Origin: a virus
Virus record (IMG/VR): IMGVR_UViG_3300047495_000062
Coordinates: 1 to 59,213 of that record
Reading direction: 5' to 3' (one strand)
Length of the DNA stretch: 59,213 nucleotides
Below the pieces are notes generated by a model that did not search any database, had not been told where the DNA came from, and saw nothing but the letters and a program-made list of their open reading frames with translations. Shown piece by piece: positions 50,630-59,213 of this stretch. The first letter of the stretch is position 1. Each line of letters begins with the position of its first letter. A program made the position numbers and the translations under genes.

Positions 50630-50776
50630 CTATTCAGCCAACGGCCGGCATCGTGGTTTGGGCAGATCGCCCAACAGGTCAAAGACCTCACACAGGTCAG
50701 AGTAAGTATCCAGCACGTCCTCCTGCTCAGCACGCTCAATAGCGTATAGCAGGTCAGCTGTTTGTCTATGCGTCAT
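50630..50776 (-). CDS. Small unknown protein, 48 residues
   Basis: ATG at 50776 overlaps the stop of the preceding micropeptide (ATGA). Acidic, helical (LLYAIERAEQEDVLDTYSDL), with a Pro/Cys-rich end. No family recognised; support is from coupling and reading-frame pattern. Confidence 0.58.
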   Translation of the reverse strand: MTHRQTADLLYAIERAEQEDVLDTYSDLCEVFDLLGDLPKPRCRPLAE

Positions 50777-50850
50777 GATATGACTCCGAAGTACGACATC
50801 AGACCTGCAACCAGCATCGCGACATGGAACAGAATTATGATGTAGTACAT
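50773..50850 (-). CDS. Hydrophobic micropeptide, 25 residues
   Basis: ATG at 50850 with ggag 6 bases upstream. Nearly the whole peptide is one membrane helix (YYIIILFHVAMLVAGLMSYF). Coupled to the next small gene by ATGA. Confidence 0.58.
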   Translation of the reverse strand: MYYIIILFHVAMLVAGLMSYFGVIS

Positions 50851-50877
50851 AGTGAACTCCGATCTCAGAAAGAGGTA

Positions 50878-50897
50878 GTGGTCACTTTCGTGACCAC
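50878..50897. terminator. Hairpin after the third helix-turn-helix gene
   Basis: gtggtcac / gtgaccac, 8-bp perfect stem around tttc, nine bases after the stop codon at 50906 on the - strand. Confidence 0.5.
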
Positions 50898-50905
50898 CGA
50901 TCTCA

Positions 50906-51130
50906 TTATTTACCGCGCACCTCAAAATCTTTGATCGTGTTGTAGACGTGCTGAAACCTGAGATTCAGACCATTTTTGTCCTTGACCAATTTCGAGATCT
51001 CGCTCTTCTTTTTACCGATCGAGTGCAGGTAGAGAATTTTCGCACGAGTGGTTGCGAAAGAAGACAGATCCACTTCTTGAGCAGGTACTGGTGTATAGAG
51101 TTCGTTCGCAGTTTCGATTTCGTTGGTCAT
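50906..51130 (-). CDS. Helix-turn-helix protein, paralogue 3
   Basis: 74 residues with aggaag RBS. It is almost only the domain: TTRAKILYLHSIGKKKSEISKL, then LRFQHVYNTIKDF, shared with the products at 36.4 and 46.9 kb. It is the first gene leftward from the divergent control region, opposite the late promoter, so a switch role is plausible. Confidence 0.78.
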   Translation of the reverse strand: MTNEIETANELYTPVPAQEVDLSSFATTRAKILYLHSIGKKKSEISKLVKDKNGLNLRFQHVYNTIKDFEVRGK

Positions 51131-51481
51131 TTTATGATCTTCCTGTTTATGAGATTCGAACCATTTCTCATCTCATGTTATTATATTACTTTACTATTGT
51201 TTCAGACTCACGTGTTATTTTCGCTTGTCTGCTACGCGTTATTCGAGTGTCACCCTTTTTGCTTATCTGCTCCTCTGTCATTCTATACCTACAGTATAGG
51301 TTATATTATGTCGGTCTACACGTGAACAATTCTCCGTACCTGGCGGACATCACCAAAAATCGGATTTTTGCAGGTTTCAAACCTTTCGGCATAGTTCCTT
51401 CTTAATCATGCTTAACAATTGTTAATTTGTCCCCATAAGTTTTTCCTTGACATCTTTTTGTACGTCCACTATAATATGTAC
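51131..51481. promoter_or_regulatory. Divergent control region, 351 bases
   Basis: Between the leftward helix-turn-helix gene and the rightward late genes. Contains a leftward TATAAT (51185-51180) without a clear -35, palindromes acctacagtataggt (51288-51302) and aaaaatcggattttt (about 51354-51368), and the late promoter with its TTAA box. No supported gene. Confidence 0.6.
51412..51475 (+). promoter_or_regulatory. Rightward late promoter, full consensus
   Basis: ttaacaattgttaa (51412-51425), TTGACA (51447-51452), exactly 17 bases, TATAAT (51470-51475). The expected start point is 51481-51483, on the ATG at 51482. Confidence 0.85.
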
Positions 51482-53059
<1,578 letters not shown>

Positions 53060-53075
53060 GAAAGGCACAAACACT

Positions 53076-53444
53076 ATGCGTTATTCAGCACTCGCGGTCA
53101 TGTTGACCCTTGCAGCCTGCGATCCAGCCACGCTCGCCAAGAACACCTCCACCTTCAACAGTGGAGTCTCCACTGCGACGGCAGACCTCCAGTCAGCGGT
53201 TGACTTCTACGGCTTTGCCAAAGGAGCGGCCGACCTCGTGGTCCTGGTCAAACCCCAGTATGCTGCGCCCGTTGCAGCAGTCGAAGCCAAACTCGATCCG
53301 CTGGTCGCACAAGCACAGACCTATATCACCAATGGCACGACCGACATTGCGGCGGCCGAGGCCTTGGTGACGGAGATCAATACCGACGCCAAGACGTTGC
53401 AGATGACGGTCGCCACCCAAGTCACTGTCACGCCGAACAAGTAA
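53076..53444 (+). CDS. Small lipoprotein
   Basis: 122 residues. Signal peptide with lipobox Leu-Ala-Ala-Cys (Cys15), so the mature protein is lipid-anchored. Mature part is helical, Ala/Thr/Val-rich. RBS is agaaagg. It lies directly before terL. An outer-membrane spanin or an entry-exclusion lipoprotein is possible; it is not Pro-rich like lambda Rz1. Confidence 0.78.
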   Translation: MRYSALAVMLTLAACDPATLAKNTSTFNSGVSTATADLQSAVDFYGFAKGAADLVVLVKPQYAAPVAAVEAKLDPLVAQAQTYITNGTTDIAAAEALVTEINTDAKTLQMTVATQVTVTPNK

Positions 53445-53450
53445 TGAGGA

Positions 53451-55769
53451 GTGTCAGCCGGTAATATCACAGACCGCACACGCGCTCTGAACTCGCTTGA
53501 AGGTTTCCAGGCTGCTCGTCAAGGGCAGCCTGGAACCGGGAAGGAGCGATCGACAGCTGACCATTTAGGTATCTATGACAGCTCCCACCATTCACATGAT
53601 CACCTCACCCAGGTTAAAGAGGCTGATGCCTTAGAGCAGCAGATCCAGTCTGTACTGCCTTACCTGACCGAAGCAGAGATGAATGAGCTTGACCTGCTGC
53701 TCGACAGCTGGACGCCTCCACCTTGGACGCCTCTGCCAGGCCCTCAGACGATGGCCCTTGAGAGTGATGCGGACATCATCTTTTACGGAGGAGCTGCGGG
53801 TGGTGGAAAGACAGATCTACTTCTTGGGGCCGCACTATGCCGTCATAGACGGAGCATTATTTTTAGACGGGAGTTTGCTCAGCTCAAAGGCGTTAGAGAG
53901 CGCGCAGAAGAAATCTACGGTGCTCTCGGAAGCTTTAATGGCCAGCTCGAACTCTGGCGCCTCAAGAAGCCACCATATTCCGACGTCCGGGTCGAGTTCG
54001 GAGCCTGCCAGTGGGCTGGAGACGAAAAGAAGTACCAAGGCCGACCACACGACCTCAAAGCCTTCGACGAGATCACCCACTTTACCGAGGCACAGTTTCG
54101 ATTCCTCATTACCTGGAATCGTACTACTACTGTTGGCCAGCGTGCTCGGGTTATTTGTGCTGGTAACCCTCCCACTGATGCTGAAGGTGACTGGGTCATC
54201 AAATTCTGGGCCCCCTGGCTCGATCCTCGTCATCCTAATTCAGCCAGACCGGGAGAACTTCGTTGGTTTGTTACGGATCCCCAGACAGGAGAAGATCTGG
54301 AGGTGCCCTCCGGAAGACCCCTATACCTGCTCAATGACGACGGAGAACAAGAACTAGTCCAACCGAAGTCCCGCACGTTTATCTTTGCCCGTGTGGAAGA
54401 CAATCCACATTTAATGTCATCCGGCTATAAGTCAGTACTACAGGCCCTCCCTGAGCCTCTGCGTTCACGCATGTTGAAGGGTAACTTCAACGTAGGAGCC
54501 GAAGACGCTGAATGGCAAGTAATCCCTACGGCCTGGATTTTAGCCGCTCAAATGAGGTGGGAGCCTTCTTATGCAGCCTTCTTGGCCCGTACGCATCACA
54601 CTAATCACCCTTCTGCTGGTGGTGATCTTCATGCTGTTCAAGGCTCTGCAGATCCTGAAGTCCAACAACATGCTGATGCTCAAGATGGTATCAGTCCTCC
54701 AGCAGGACGTGGTAGCCTTGACAGGGGCTCAGCAGGGACTGAAGATTTTCGGGGAAAAGTTTCTGGCCACTCTGATGCCGAAGGAAAAACCCCTCGCGGA
54801 AACCTTGCTGGATCAGTTTCCCCCAAAGGACAAACCCTCACCGAAACCGCCGCCACAATCCAAGCCCTGAGAGATGCGTCTTTCACTCCGCAAACCGCGC
54901 AGGCCTCCCCGGGCACAGGGTTCGATCTCAGCAAAGACATGTCTGATGATGAGGTTGCACGTCTGCCTGTTGAATTGCAGGTAGAGTATTATGAGCGCCG
55001 GTTGGGAGGTAGCGGCGGTATTGGGATCAATGGCCGCAGCGGCGTTGATCTCGCTACCATTCTGGGAGACGATCCCATTGCAAAAGATGTCAACACCTCT
55101 AACGAAATTGGTGCCCGTACAGCCGTTATCGGGGTTGACGTCTCCCGGGGAGGAAAAGACAAAGCAGTCTTTACCGAACGCAGAGGTAGATGGTTTGACA
55201 AGCAAACCGTTGTCCCTGGAAAGCAAGTTCCTGACGGCAATGCCATTATCCAAACGCTCATCAACCTAGGCCATCAGAAGAAACGTATACAGATCGACGT
55301 CGTCGGTGTAGGCAGTTCTCCTGTTGACTTGGGTCGTCTGTATGAGATGGAGATCATTGCCATGAATGGGGCTGAGTCCTCAGTGGCAAGGGACCGTAGT
55401 GGTAAATTAGGTTTTGCAAACCTCAGGGCTGAATACGCATGGAAGCTCCGTGAAGCCCTCGATCCAGAGTTGGGGGATAATCTGGCTCTTCCTCCGGATC
55501 CGGAGTTGGTCTCTGACCTCTCATCGTTACGCTGGGCGTTGTCTCGCAGAGGTATCCAAGTCGAAGATAAAGCCGCCATCAAAAAGCGTCTGATGCGTTC
55601 AACAGATAAAGGCGATAGCTTGATCAACGCACATGCTATACCGCATCAAGTTGGAGGCGCTTACCTGGATTACTATGCGGATCAAGTAGAGGAAGCAGTT
55701 GCTGCTATAGAGGCTGCTGGAGGTGACAAGCTCACCATAGAACAGCGCCAACAGGTGCACAATGCTTAA
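53451..55769 (+). CDS. terL: Terminase large subunit with a long inserted linker
   Basis: 772 residues from the GTG at 53451 (agga adjacent, so spacing is poor and the exact start is uncertain). Walker A GGAAGGGKT at residues 113-121, Walker B LKAFDE near 202-207, motor end GNFNVGAEDAEWQVIPTAW. Nuclease domain begins at about 555: VIGVDVSRGGKDKAV (Asp near 562), IQIDVVGVGSS, and a Gly-Asp-Ser-Leu-Ile-Asn segment. Between about 376 and 550 is a poorly conserved-looking hydrophilic linker, where most relatives have a short one. It drives DNA packaging. Confidence 0.9.
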   Translation: MSAGNITDRTRALNSLEGFQAARQGQPGTGKERSTADHLGIYDSSHHSHDHLTQVKEADALEQQIQSVLPYLTEAEMNELDLLLDSWTPPPWTPLPGPQTMALESDADIIFYGGAAGGGKTDLLLGAALCRHRRSIIFRREFAQLKGVRERAEEIYGALGSFNGQLELWRLKKPPYSDVRVEFGACQWAGDEKKYQGRPHDLKAFDEITHFTEAQFRFLITWNRTTTVGQRARVICAGNPPTDAEGDWVIKFWAPWLDPRHPNSARPGELRWFVTDPQTGEDLEVPSGRPLYLLNDDGEQELVQPKSRTFIFARVEDNPHLMSSGYKSVLQALPEPLRSRMLKGNFNVGAEDAEWQVIPTAWILAAQMRWEPSYAAFLARTHHTNHPSAGGDLHAVQGSADPEVQQHADAQDGISPPAGRGSLDRGSAGTEDFRGKVSGHSDAEGKTPRGNLAGSVSPKGQTLTETAATIQALRDASFTPQTAQASPGTGFDLSKDMSDDEVARLPVELQVEYYERRLGGSGGIGINGRSGVDLATILGDDPIAKDVNTSNEIGARTAVIGVDVSRGGKDKAVFTERRGRWFDKQTVVPGKQVPDGNAIIQTLINLGHQKKRIQIDVVGVGSSPVDLGRLYEMEIIAMNGAESSVARDRSGKLGFANLRAEYAWKLREALDPELGDNLALPPDPELVSDLSSLRWALSRRGIQVEDKAAIKKRLMRSTDKGDSLINAHAIPHQVGGAYLDYYADQVEEAVAAIEAAGGDKLTIEQRQQVHNA
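54571..54870 (+). CDS. Membrane protein nested in terL in another frame
   Basis: 99 residues in the +1 frame inside the extra linker of terL. The ATG has gtgggag 7 bases upstream. Residues ~8-27 are a strong membrane helix (RITLITLLLVVIFMLFKAL); then a helical part with VLQQDVVALTGAQQGLKIF; then a Lys/Pro tail (PPKDKPSPKPPPQSKP). The overlapped terL residues (about 374-473) read as unstructured Gly/Ser/His/Asp-rich text, as expected if this frame carries the selection. Could be an inner-membrane spanin or holin paired with the nearby lipoprotein. Function is inference. Confidence 0.62.
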   Translation: MQPSWPVRITLITLLLVVIFMLFKALQILKSNNMLMLKMVSVLQQDVVALTGAQQGLKIFGEKFLATLMPKEKPLAETLLDQFPPKDKPSPKPPPQSKP

Positions 55770-55974
55770 TCCAGCAGTTCTTGACCGTATTTGTCATCTG
55801 GCGATGAACGATGATATCCATGCCCAGGCAGCTCTGAACGTGCTACTTCCATACATAAGTGTGGATGCTGGTAGCATGCCTGCAACTGACCTTGGTCGCC
55901 TGGAAGAGCATATCAAGAAGATGCAGGTTGATAACGATGAGCAGGAATTCAACTTGAGTGATATCCATGGCTGA
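55762..55974 (+). CDS. Small protein between terL and portal
   Basis: 70 residues, overlapping the terL end by eight bases and the portal start. Helical (LDRICHLAMNDDIHAQAALNVLLPYI; LEEHIKKMQ), acidic end. Small helical proteins in this place are common; role unknown. Confidence 0.66.
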   Translation: MLNPAVLDRICHLAMNDDIHAQAALNVLLPYISVDAGSMPATDLGRLEEHIKKMQVDNDEQEFNLSDIHG

Positions 55975-57538
55975 TTTCCTATCTGACGGATCGCAACGTA
56001 CTGACCTCTCTGCACAAGCAGCAATGCTGACACCTGTCAAGGGTTTGGCGGCTGCTGTGATGGCTTCCGCACGCAACGTCATCCAGACTGTCACGCCTAC
56101 GACTTGGTTCGGACCTTGGCAGCCTTTGCCTCCGATGGCTCCTCCTGGATCAGATCGTAAGTGGGATTATCCCACAGGCATGAATCTAAACTACAATCCG
56201 CGGTCTAGTGAAAGCGTTACTTTCGAAGACATGCGGATACTGGCAGATAGCTGTGAGATCCTGCGCATCATCATCGAGGCTCGTAAGGAGCAGATGGCTG
56301 CGATGGATTGGGTCATCCGTCCACGCTTACGTACGACTACCGGCCTTGGCCGTCTGTATTGGGATCCCAAACAGAAAGCTGAGGATGACCAGTATACGAT
56401 TGACGAGGGTACACGTAGCCGTATTCAGGCTATCACTGAATTCCTCCGTTATCCTGACAAAGAGCAGGATTGGGATCAGTGGGAACGCAGCATGCTCGAA
56501 GAGATGCTAGTGACGGATGCTGCTTGTCTTCAACGTCGCTATACCCGTGGCGGCAAGCTTTATGCATTGGAGCAGATGGATGGAGCCAATATCAAGCCTC
56601 TTATTACTGGATCTGGGAGGCGTCCTGTTGCTCCTGACCCTGCATATCAGCAGGTCATTAAGGGAATCGTGGCTGCCGACTTTACAGACAGGGAGATGTT
56701 TTATCTCCCCCGCAACGTCCGCGTCAACAAGATCTACGGTTATTCACCTGTCGAGCAGGTCATCATCACGGCCAACACGCAGATAAGGCGTGCGATTAGC
56801 CAGCTCCAGTACTATACTGAAGGCACCCAACCAGATGCGTTTATCGGGTTGCCGAAAGAATGGAACCTTGACAACATCAAGGGGTTCCAGGCGTATTTTG
56901 ATGCGCTCATGTCAGGCATGCTTGGCAAGCGCCGCAAGATACGCTTTATGCCTGGTGAATTCAAGTACCAGGAAACCAAGCCTCCTCCATTGAAGGACAT
57001 TTATGATGAGTGGCTCGCTCGTATATTGTGCTTTGCAATTGGCGTGCCAGCAACCCCCTTCATCCAGCAAATGGCGCGATCTGCTGGCCGCGATAATGAG
57101 TCACAGGCGCTTGAGTCTTCGAAAGCACCCACTTCCAGATGGGTGAAGAATTTCCTTGACCGAATAATCCGGGAAGACTTCGATTCCCAGGACTTGGAAT
57201 TCCTGCACATCAGCAATGTTGAGCAGGATCCCAAAACACAGATGGAGATCGATGTCGGCTATACCAAAGCAGGCATCGACTCCATTGATGAGGTACGTGC
57301 AGAACGTGGTCGTGTTGCAGTTGGCGGTGTTGCTGCCAAACCCATGCTGGCTACAAATACTGGTTATGTTGCCCTTGATAACATGACCAATGCCAATCAG
57401 ATGCTGCTCGCCAACAAAGAGGTTCCTGCTTCTGATGTCACTCAGGCTCAGCAGAATGCCGGAATAGATTCGACCAACCCGAATTCTCCAACTGCTACGA
57501 CCTCGCCAGTACCTAAATCGGAGCCTGATGCATCATGA
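55967..57538 (+). CDS. Portal protein
   Basis: 523 residues from the ATG at 55967; a GTG at 55958 would add three. The portal pattern is clear: FEDMRILADSCEILRIIIEARK, then MDWVIRPR, QMDGANIKPLI, MFYLPRNVRVNKIYGYSPVE and a stem-like helix, and WLARILCFAIGVPATPF. The C-terminal ~60 residues are Thr/Ser/Pro-rich. Dodecameric ring at one head vertex for DNA passage; partner of terL. Confidence 0.9.
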   Translation: MADFLSDGSQRTDLSAQAAMLTPVKGLAAAVMASARNVIQTVTPTTWFGPWQPLPPMAPPGSDRKWDYPTGMNLNYNPRSSESVTFEDMRILADSCEILRIIIEARKEQMAAMDWVIRPRLRTTTGLGRLYWDPKQKAEDDQYTIDEGTRSRIQAITEFLRYPDKEQDWDQWERSMLEEMLVTDAACLQRRYTRGGKLYALEQMDGANIKPLITGSGRRPVAPDPAYQQVIKGIVAADFTDREMFYLPRNVRVNKIYGYSPVEQVIITANTQIRRAISQLQYYTEGTQPDAFIGLPKEWNLDNIKGFQAYFDALMSGMLGKRRKIRFMPGEFKYQETKPPPLKDIYDEWLARILCFAIGVPATPFIQQMARSAGRDNESQALESSKAPTSRWVKNFLDRIIREDFDSQDLEFLHISNVEQDPKTQMEIDVGYTKAGIDSIDEVRAERGRVAVGGVAAKPMLATNTGYVALDNMTNANQMLLANKEVPASDVTQAQQNAGIDSTNPNSPTATTSPVPKSEPDAS

Positions 57539-58740
57539 GAATCCTGAAGAACTCCCTTATATTGGCTGCAGCATGGCTTACCCTCTCAGGTATCTACACC
57601 TGTGCAGAGGCGGGTAGTAACCTGTCAAAGGGAAAGCTTTCCGATGGCTCCGTGATCGATGCTACCGCAATATGGTGTGCTAACAATGATGGCACGGCTT
57701 CGGTATGCAACTTCGGCGGTGGTGGCGGCGGGGGCACAGTAAGCCAGGGCACCGCCGCAGCCGCTTCCGGTGCATGGCCAGAATTCATCACGGTCGGTGG
57801 GGTTGCGGTGGGTGCCGGCAACCCCCTATCGGTTTCCGACGCTTCGCTTTTGGCGGCATTGGGCTCGCCGTTTCAGGCTGGCGGATCAATCGGCAACACT
57901 ACTTTTGCGGTAACAAATTCTGCACTTGGCATTACACAAAGTGGTGCTATCGCCGGGGCAACGGGCGTTTTGTCAATGGCGGAAACACTTAATGCCGCGC
58001 CGTCTTTTTCTGTAAGCACAGCAAATCCTTTGGTTCAAAACGTTAAAGGAGCGTTATCAGTTACTTTTGCAGCTATGGGAACACCAACTAACGCAAATCC
58101 AAGCGCGTCTGCAATACCATCTAGTACTGCATCTGGTTCCTATTCTCCCTTGATTATAGCTGCATATAATTCAACGCCATTGGTGTTGGCTAATGCTCAA
58201 TCTGCCCAACTTGCTGAAAATACCGCAGCACAACTTTATATTGACAACGAAGGTTTGAAAACCAGCTATCGCGTATCGGGCGCGATTACGCTTGCCGCAA
58301 CGCCTACCGATGTTTTTGTGCTGCCTGGCTCGGCAAGCAAGACGGTGCGGTTGCGCCGGCTGCGCATTTATTCAGCGGCCACTACGGCAGGCACCATGAC
58401 GCTGAGCTTGGTCAAACGCTCTGCGGCGGATACAGGCGGCACAAGCACAGCGACAACGGTTGTGCCGTTGGATAGCGCCGACGCGGCTGGATCGGCGGCG
58501 CCGTTGACTTACACAGCCAATCCTTCGGCGTTGGGAACGGCGTTAGGTTCGGTCGATACAGCGCTGATAGATTTTGGCCTGACGGCAAGCGGCCCGGTAT
58601 TTGATGAGACGTTTGGACAGGCCGGCGCGCAAACCGTGGTGTTGCGCGGTGTTGCCCAAAACCTGGCAATCAACCTAAATGGTGGCACGCTACCGACAGG
58701 CGCTCAGTTTTCTTATGTTTGTGAATACACGGAAGAGTAA
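57535..58740 (+). CDS. Secreted or fibre-like protein with signal peptide
   Basis: 401 residues, ATGA overlap with portal. Residues 1-27 look like a cleavable signal peptide (SLILAAAWLTLSGIYTCAEA). A run of nine Gly follows near residue 63. The rest is Ala/Ser/Thr/Gly-rich beta-type, ending in a compact domain. From about 57700 the codon use shifts (more gcg, ggc, ttg and aat/aaa mixed) compared with portal. A virion protein with a signal peptide is odd; possible recent acquisition. Function unknown. Confidence 0.75.
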   Translation: MRILKNSLILAAAWLTLSGIYTCAEAGSNLSKGKLSDGSVIDATAIWCANNDGTASVCNFGGGGGGGTVSQGTAAAASGAWPEFITVGGVAVGAGNPLSVSDASLLAALGSPFQAGGSIGNTTFAVTNSALGITQSGAIAGATGVLSMAETLNAAPSFSVSTANPLVQNVKGALSVTFAAMGTPTNANPSASAIPSSTASGSYSPLIIAAYNSTPLVLANAQSAQLAENTAAQLYIDNEGLKTSYRVSGAITLAATPTDVFVLPGSASKTVRLRRLRIYSAATTAGTMTLSLVKRSAADTGGTSTATTVVPLDSADAAGSAAPLTYTANPSALGTALGSVDTALIDFGLTASGPVFDETFGQAGAQTVVLRGVAQNLAINLNGGTLPTGAQFSYVCEYTEE

Positions 58741-58788
58741 GAGGCCTGGACTAGTAGTTTGGTCTTGGCAGTGTGAGGGTTAAGAGAC

Positions 58789-59213
58789 GTGAACAACATT
58801 GAACTCCAAGTACTGGGTCCGGGAGTAATTCCTGTAGACCAGTATTTTGCTTCCAAATCCACTACGGATATTACTCCGTTGAGTATTGGGGCATTTGGAG
58901 TTCTTGTCGCTATAGGGAACGCTGGCGGTGAAGGTCCTGACTCAATACTGACCTGGGAGCCTCTCATCTCGGCTCCTCCTGACCTTACCTTTGAAATGAC
59001 TTACCAGGACAACATTTCAGGTCAATGGTCAGTTTCTGGAGGGAATGCTGGGACGCTATATGCTATCCAGGCACAGTTTGTTACTGTCCAGGGTAATAAC
59101 ATTACCAGGGTTGTTTACCTCCCCTGTATCCAAGGGGGACTGCTAAGTTCGACCAATCCGCCTTCTCAGATCATCAGAGGCTTTCCAGGCCCTCAAGGTG
59201 TCTCGATCCAGTC
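58789..59213 (+). CDS. Fibre-like protein, 3' end outside the window
   Basis: Starts at GTG 58789 with gagggttaagag upstream; open to the last base (141 codons seen). Beta-rich with ITRVVYLPCIQGGLL; near the end begins a collagen-like GFPGPQG segment, common in tail fibres. No stop in the window. Confidence 0.72.
   Translation, partial: MNNIELQVLGPGVIPVDQYFASKSTTDITPLSIGAFGVLVAIGNAGGEGPDSILTWEPLISAPPDLTFEMTYQDNISGQWSVSGGNAGTLYAIQAQFVTVQGNNITRVVYLPCIQGGLLSSTNPPSQIIRGFPGPQGVSIQ

Noticed and set aside
53683-54357. Rightward frame of 224 codons inside the terL ATPase region
   Set aside because: It overlaps the conserved motor domain, lacks an RBS and reads as Ser/Leu-rich off-frame text. Only the later frame at 54571 has an RBS and a protein-like layout.
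54991-55269. Second off-frame stretch in terL with a hydrophobic start (92 codons)
   Set aside because: No clear RBS, and it overlaps the conserved nuclease motif. The hydrophobic part is short; probably accidental.

Overview
The window looks like most of the genome of a tailed double-stranded DNA phage with siphovirus-type morphology (long tail, HK97-like head, tape measure of about 935 residues). No host chromosomal gene, integrase, tRNA or CRISPR array was recognised. The tail-tip module follows the DUF2460 / DUF2163 / NlpC-P60 / large tip protein order known from gene transfer agents and related phages of Proteobacteria, especially Alphaproteobacteria. A proteobacterial, Gram-negative host is therefore likely, also because one protein carries a lipobox and the endolysin has a peptidoglycan-binding domain; the genus cannot be read from the sequence.

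Layout. Positions 1-17.2 kb (+ strand): a small membrane-type protein, a structural protein, an XkdF-like protease fused to a scaffold-like region, major capsid protein, head-tail connector genes, tail tube, tail chaperones joined by a -1 ribosomal frameshift, tape measure, GTA-like tail tip and a DUF2778-like protein. Positions 17.3-51.1 kb (- strand): a long early/middle block. It holds MazG-like pyrophosphohydrolase, a uracil-glycosylase/DNA polymerase A fusion, a complete 7-deazaguanine DNA modification set (FolE, QueD, QueE, QueC and a DpdA transglycosylase), an SSB-like DUF669 protein, a Sak4-like ATPase, a Cas4/RecB-like nuclease, an SNF2 helicase, DNA ligase, a RuvC-like nuclease, primase-helicase, endolysin and many small unknown genes. 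Positions 49.65-50.63 kb: repeat-rich, apparently non-coding DNA that may hold a replication origin or packaging site. Positions 51.5-59.2 kb (+ strand): late genes beginning with an unknown Gly-Ser-repeat protein, then a lipoprotein, large terminase (with a second gene apparently nested in another frame), portal, a secreted or fibre-like protein and the start of a fibre-like gene that runs off the end. If the genome is circular or circularly permuted, the + strand block at the right end continues into the one at the left end.

How it works together. Early genes would be read leftward from several near-consensus sigma70-type promoters (TTGATT-like, 17-18 bp, TATAAT). Most of these have an AT-rich TTAA-N6-TTAA box just upstream. 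A perfect TTGACA-N17-TATAAT promoter with the same box reads rightward into the late genes, and its start point falls on the first ATG, suggesting a leaderless message. The FolE-QueD-QueE-QueC-DpdA set predicts that guanines in the phage DNA are replaced by preQ0, which in other phages protects against restriction. The most unusual item is the apparent membrane-protein gene overprinted on an extra linker of the terminase large subunit.
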